Shown piece after piece: positions 13,857 to 16,772 of a stretch of 16,772 nucleotides of DNA. The notes beneath the pieces are model-generated. The model was not told where the DNA came from. It saw only the letters and a program-made list of their open reading frames with translations, and ran no database searches. Origin of the DNA: Flavobacteria bacterium RIFCSPLOWO2_12_FULL_31_7 (GTDB lineage Bacteria; Bacteroidota; Bacteroidia; Flavobacteriales; Flavobacteriaceae); the NCBI GenBank assembly GCA_001800945.1, contig MGWJ01000131.1, positions 1 through 16,772 on the forward strand, written 5' to 3'. The translations under genes were made by a program, and so were the position numbers. Each line of letters begins with the position of its first letter. Positions within the stretch are counted from its first letter, which is position 1.

Positions 13857-14119
13857 GAAGCTTTTTTAACTCCTGGGATTAACCCTTGATTAGCCATTTC
13901 ACGGAATGTAACACGTGAAAGACCAAATTGACGCATGTAACCTCTAGGTCTACCAGTTAATTTACAACGATTGTGTAAACGAATTGGAGAAGCGTTTTTA
14001 GGTAATTTTTGCAATGCTTCATAATCTCCAGCTTTTTTCAAAGCCTTTCTTTTTTCAGCATACTTATCTACAACAGCTTGTCTTTTAACCTCACGGGCTT
14101 TCATTGATTCTTTAGCCAT
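13850..14119 (-). CDS. rpsN: 30S ribosomal protein S14 (uS14), zinc-free type
   Basis: S14 is a 30S head protein close to the A site. With 89 residues it is the long form without zinc-binding CxxC pairs; only one cysteine (C52) is present. It starts MAKESMKAREVKRQAVVDKY and carries the signature RCKLTGRPRGYMRQFGLSR (51-69), ending GLIPGVKKASW. The start is 3 nt after the rplE stop. Its last codons overlap the -33 box of a candidate promoter for rpsH. Confidence 0.98.
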   Translation of the reverse strand: MAKESMKAREVKRQAVVDKYAEKRKALKKAGDYEALQKLPKNASPIRLHNRCKLTGRPRGYMRQFGLSRVTFREMANQGLIPGVKKASW

Positions 14120-14122
14120 AAC

Positions 14123-14674
14123 TTAGTTCTTTTTGAAAGGTAAACCTAATTCAGTTAATAATGATTTTGCTTCTTTATCTGTTTCAGCAGATGTAACAAA
14201 AGTAATATCCATCCCTGAAATTTTGTTTACTTTATCAATATCAATTTCTGGGAAAATGATTTGCTCAAGTACACCTAAGTTATAATTACCTCTTCCATCA
14301 AATCCAGTAGATTTAATTCCACCAAAATCTCTTACACGTGGTAAAGATGAAGTGATAAGTCTATCTAAAAACTCATACATTCTTTCTCCACGCAAAGTTA
14401 CTTTAGCACCAATTGGCATACCTTTTCTTAGTTTGAATGAAGCAACGTCTTTCTTAGAAATTGTAGCTACAGCTTTTTGACCAGTAATTTTAGTTAACTC
14501 TTCAACAGCGTAATCTACTAATTTTTTGTCAGACACAGCAGCACCAACACCACGGCTAATAACAATTTTTTCCAATTTTGGAACTTGCATTACATTCTTG
14601 TAACCAAATTCTTCTTTCAAAGCAGCAACTATTCTGCTTTTATATTCCTCCTTTAGTCTTGGTATGTATCCCAT
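14123..14674 (-). CDS. rplE: 50S ribosomal protein L5 (uL5)
   Basis: L5 binds 5S rRNA and contacts P-site tRNA from the central protuberance. The 183-residue protein shows the family signature LEKIVISRGVGAAVSDKK (34-51). It continues with GQKAVATISKKDVASFKLRK (65-84), IGAKVTLRGERMYEFLDRL (88-106) and RDFGGIKSTGFDGRGNYNLG (115-134). The length is typical. It lies 2 nt after rplX and 3 nt before rpsN. In E. coli the S8 operator overlaps the start of rplE; here the 2-nt spacer is short and I saw no comparable structure. Confidence 0.98.
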   Translation of the reverse strand: MGYIPRLKEEYKSRIVAALKEEFGYKNVMQVPKLEKIVISRGVGAAVSDKKLVDYAVEELTKITGQKAVATISKKDVASFKLRKGMPIGAKVTLRGERMYEFLDRLITSSLPRVRDFGGIKSTGFDGRGNYNLGVLEQIIFPEIDIDKVNKISGMDITFVTSAETDKEAKSLLTELGLPFKKN

Positions 14675-14676
14675 AA

Positions 14677-14991
14677 CTATATAACTTGATTAGATTTTTT
14701 TGAAAATCTTACTTTTGTTTCTCCATCCATTCTAAAACCTACTTTAGAAGTCTCTTTTGTTTTAGAGTCAACTAACGCTAAGTTAGAAATATGAATTGGA
14801 GCTTCTTTCTTCACGATTCCACCTTGTGGGCTTTTTGCACTTGGTTTCGTATGTTTTGAAACCATGTTTAAACCTTCCACAATAGCTTTGTTTTTATCGC
14901 GAATTACACGTAAAACTTTACCTTCTTGTCCTTTATGATCACCAGCATTAACTCTTACTAGGTCTCCTGATTTTATTTTAATTTTCATCAT
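14677..14991 (-). CDS. rplX: 50S ribosomal protein L24 (uL24)
   Basis: L24 is an assembly initiator that binds the 5' domain of 23S rRNA near the tunnel exit. The 104-residue protein has a KOW motif at about 8-35 (SGDLVRVNAGDHKGQEGKVL) and the conserved VEGLNMVSKHTKPSAKSPQG (38-57). Two adjacent ATG codons exist (14991 and 14988). I kept the first because related flavobacterial proteins, as I recall, start with one more residue before KIKSGD. It lies 11 nt after rplN. Confidence 0.96.
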   Translation of the reverse strand: MMKIKIKSGDLVRVNAGDHKGQEGKVLRVIRDKNKAIVEGLNMVSKHTKPSAKSPQGGIVKKEAPIHISNLALVDSKTKETSKVGFRMDGETKVRFSKKSNQVI

Positions 14992-15002
14992 TTCTTTGAG
15001 AA

Positions 15003-15371
15003 TTAAAGCACCTCAGGTGCTAATGATACAATTTTCATGAATTGTTTTTCACGAAGTTCTCTAGCTACTGGACCAAAAACACGAGTTCCTCTCATTTCAC
15101 CACCTGCATTTAATAACACACATGCGTTGTCATCAAATCTAATGTATGAACCATCGGCTCTTCTCACTTCTTTTTTGGTACGTATTACAACTGCAGTTGA
15201 AACAGATCCTTTTTTAACATTACTGTTAGGAGCTGCATCTTTGATTGAAACTACAATTTTATCACCTACAGATGCGTAACGACGTTTCGTTCCACCTAGA
15301 ACACGGATAGTTAAAACTTCTTTTGCTCCCGTGTTATCTGCTACTTTTAATCTTGATTCTTGTTGTACCAT
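15003..15371 (-). CDS. rplN: 50S ribosomal protein L14 (uL14)
   Basis: L14 lies at the subunit interface, forms bridges to 16S rRNA and is the docking site of the silencing factor RsfS. The 122-residue length is exact for the family. It begins MVQQESRLKVADNTGAKEVL and carries RRYASVGDKIVVSIKDAAP (30-48), FDDNACVLLNAGGEMRGTR (79-97) and VFGPVARELRE (98-108). It lies 2 nt after rpsQ. Confidence 0.98.
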   Translation of the reverse strand: MVQQESRLKVADNTGAKEVLTIRVLGGTKRRYASVGDKIVVSIKDAAPNSNVKKGSVSTAVVIRTKKEVRRADGSYIRFDDNACVLLNAGGEMRGTRVFGPVARELREKQFMKIVSLAPEVL

Positions 15372-15373
15372 AA

Positions 15374-15631
15374 TTACTTAGCTCTTTCAATGATTTCAAC
15401 TAATCTCCAACATTTAGTTTTACTTAAAGGACGCGTTTCGCTAATTCTTACTGTATCACCAATATTGCAGTTGTTTGTTTCGTCGTGTGCAACATATTTC
15501 TTAGTTTTCAACACGAACTTACCATACATAGGGTGTTTTACTCTTTTTGTTTCAGAAACAACGATAGATTTCTCCATTTTGTTACTAGTAACAACACCAA
15601 CTCTTTCTTTTCTTAAATTTCTTTTTTCCAT
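15374..15631 (-). CDS. rpsQ: 30S ribosomal protein S17 (uS17)
   Basis: S17 is a primary 16S rRNA-binding protein of the OB-fold type, needed early in 30S assembly. The 85-residue protein starts MEKRNLRKERVGVVTSNKME. It has KSIVVSETKRVKHPMYGKF (21-39) and the family signature GDTVRISETRPLSKTK (58-73), ending WRLVEIIERAK. It starts 17 nt after rpmC and ends 2 nt before rplN. Confidence 0.97.
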   Translation of the reverse strand: MEKRNLRKERVGVVTSNKMEKSIVVSETKRVKHPMYGKFVLKTKKYVAHDETNNCNIGDTVRISETRPLSKTKCWRLVEIIERAK

Positions 15632-15648
15632 CTTTCAGCAGAATACAA

Positions 15649-15840
15649 TTATTGTAACTCTCTTTTAGTAATTTCAGTTGCAATTCTTGCTACTGATCTT
15701 CTTAATGTTCTCAATTGAAGCGGATTCTCGATTGGAGAAATAGCATGAGCCATTTTAAGGTCGTTATACGTTTTCTTCACCTGAACAAGTCTTGCTTGTA
15801 AGTCAGCTGTAGATAGATTATTTATTTCAGATTGTTTCAT
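15649..15840 (-). CDS. rpmC: 50S ribosomal protein L29 (uL29)
   Basis: L29 is a small two-helix protein beside the tunnel exit, part of the landing site for trigger factor and SRP. The 63-residue product reads MKQSEINNLSTADLQARLVQ and then IENPLQLRTLRRSVARIATE near the C terminus, the latter being the family signature region. It lies 12 nt after rplP, as in other S10 operons. Confidence 0.95.
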   Translation of the reverse strand: MKQSEINNLSTADLQARLVQVKKTYNDLKMAHAISPIENPLQLRTLRRSVARIATEITKRELQ

Positions 15841-15852
15841 AATTAATTTTTA

Positions 15853-16272
15853 TTATGCTTCGAAATCTCTAGCAACGATAAACTTAGTTTTTACAGGAAG
15901 TTTTTGTGCTGCAAGACGTAAAGCCTCTTTAGCTACCGAGATAGGCACTCCACCTACTTCAAACATAATTTTTCCTGGTTTTACAACAGCAGCCCAATAT
16001 TCGACTGCCCCTTTTCCTTTACCCATACGTACCTCAAGTGGTTTTTTTGTAATAGGCTTGTCTGGAAATATTTTAATCCATAATTGACCCTCTCTTTTCA
16101 TGAAACGTGTTGCAGCAATACGAGATGCTTCAATTTGACGTGACGTGATAAAAGAAGAATCTAAAGATTTAATTCCAAACATTCCGTTTGAAAGGATGTG
16201 CCCTCTTTGAGAGTTACCTTTCATTCTTCCCTTTTGTACCTTACGATATTTTGTTCTTTTAGGTTGTAACAT
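15853..16272 (-). CDS. rplP: 50S ribosomal protein L16 (uL16)
   Basis: L16 organises the A-site region of the 50S subunit and is needed for peptidyl transfer. The 139-residue protein starts MLQPKRTKYRKVQKGRMKGN. It contains RIAATRFMKREGQLWIKIFP (51-70), DKPITKKPLEVRMGKGKG (71-88) and EYWAAVVKPGKIMFEVGG (91-108), all diagnostic. The arginine at 82 in RMGKGKG corresponds to the residue hydroxylated in E. coli L16 (Arg81). It lies 20 nt after rpsC. Confidence 0.98.
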   Translation of the reverse strand: MLQPKRTKYRKVQKGRMKGNSQRGHILSNGMFGIKSLDSSFITSRQIEASRIAATRFMKREGQLWIKIFPDKPITKKPLEVRMGKGKGAVEYWAAVVKPGKIMFEVGGVPISVAKEALRLAAQKLPVKTKFIVARDFEA

Positions 16273-16292
16273 TTTGTCTTTTATTTAAAAAA

Positions 16293-16772
16293 TTACTTTC
16301 TTTTGCGTGGAGCTGGTTTACCGCCTTTTCCTTTTGAATCAAAACCACCTCTTTCAGTTGATTTAGGACCTTTTTTGTCCATACCTACTAAAGGAGAAAG
16401 ATCTCTTTTACCATAAACTTCACCCTTCATTATCCATACCTTGATTCCCATTCTACCATAAGTAGTGTGAGCTTCAGATAATGCATAATCAATGTCTGCT
16501 CTGAAAGTTGATAATGGAATTCTTCCTTCTTTGAAGCCTTCTGAACGAGCCATCTCTGCACCATTTAAACGACCAGAAATAAGAACCTTAATTCCTTCTG
16601 CATTCATTCTCATTGCTGCTGCGATAGCCATCTTGATAGCTCTTCTGTAAGAAATACGACTTTCGATTTGACGAGCGATAGAGTTACCAACTAAGTAAGC
16701 ATCTAATTCAGGTCTTTTGATTTCGAAAATGTTGATTTGAATTTCCTTATCTGTAATTTTCTTAAGTTCTTC
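16293..16772 (-). CDS. rpsC: 30S ribosomal protein S3 (uS3), C-terminal 159 residues (5' end outside window)
   Basis: S3 lines the mRNA entry tunnel with S4 and S5 and contributes helicase activity. The frame stays open to the right edge of the window: EELKKITDKEIQINIFEIKR precedes ARQIESRISYRRAIKMAI, which is the junction between the KH domain and the C-terminal S3 domain. Further motifs are VLISGRLNGAEMARSE and TTYGRMGIKVWIMKGEV, ending in a glycine/lysine/arginine tail (GGKPAPRKRK). The family is usually about 210-250 residues long, so the N-terminal third is missing. A start at the ATG at 16631 would be internal and is not the gene start. Confidence 0.97.
   Translation of the reverse strand, partial: EELKKITDKEIQINIFEIKRPELDAYLVGNSIARQIESRISYRRAIKMAIAAAMRMNAEGIKVLISGRLNGAEMARSEGFKEGRIPLSTFRADIDYALSEAHTTYGRMGIKVWIMKGEVYGKRDLSPLVGMDKKGPKSTERGGFDSKGKGGKPAPRKRK

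Noticed and set aside
16293..16631. A 112-residue rpsC starting at the ATG at 16631
   Set aside because: The frame continues open to the window edge with clear S3 sequence, so this ATG is internal.
1..16772. CRISPR arrays, tRNA or rRNA genes, insertion sequences, phage or defence genes
   Set aside because: None seen on reading both strands; the window is filled by core housekeeping genes in a conserved order.

Overview
The window looks like a chromosomal segment from a member of the Bacteroidota, most likely the family Flavobacteriaceae (Flavobacterium or a close relative). The evidence is low GC content, A/T-rich 5' leaders almost without Shine-Dalgarno motifs, exact matches to the Bacteroidota housekeeping promoter (TTG, then TAnnTTTG), the order secY-infA-rpmJ-rpsM with no adk or map between, and ribosomal proteins that read as typical flavobacterial versions. 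This placement comes from recognition, not from a database search. Every gene I can support lies on the minus strand, so transcription runs from high to low coordinates.

Right part (16772 down to about 6445): the distal S10 / spc / alpha ribosomal protein cluster in the order rpsC (5' end outside the window), rplP, rpmC, rpsQ, rplN, rplX, rplE, rpsN, rpsH, rplF, rplR, rpsE, rpmD, rplO, secY, infA, rpmJ, rpsM, rpsK, rpsD, rpoA, rplQ. It ends at a strong perfect hairpin terminator (6445-6480). Spacers are almost all 2-21 nt. Three are longer and all three hold inverted repeats: before rpsH (104 nt, which also has a well-formed internal promoter), before rpsD (87 nt, a three-part stem-loop) and before rplQ (61 nt). 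rpsH and rpsD encode S8 and S4, the classical autoregulators of the spc and alpha operons in Escherichia coli, so these spacers are good candidates for cis-acting control RNA.

Middle part (6440 to 2336): three housekeeping genes with their own signals. carA (small subunit of carbamoyl-phosphate synthetase) has a -7 promoter element just past the ribosomal terminator and a 9-bp hairpin in its leader. eno (enolase) has a -7 element and an intrinsic terminator. gltA (citrate synthase) has an intrinsic terminator.

Left part (2335 to 1): a 325-nt non-coding spacer that holds the queA promoter and what look like decayed copies of dispersed intergenic repeats. Then come queA (queuosine tRNA modification), a palindromic element, a terminator, and the first 283 codons of kynU (kynureninase), which runs off the left edge.

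I found no mobile element, CRISPR array, tRNA or rRNA gene, toxin-antitoxin pair or defence system. The window is an ordinary core-genome locus. The points worth following up are regulatory: the structured spacers inside the ribosomal cluster and the repeats around queA.
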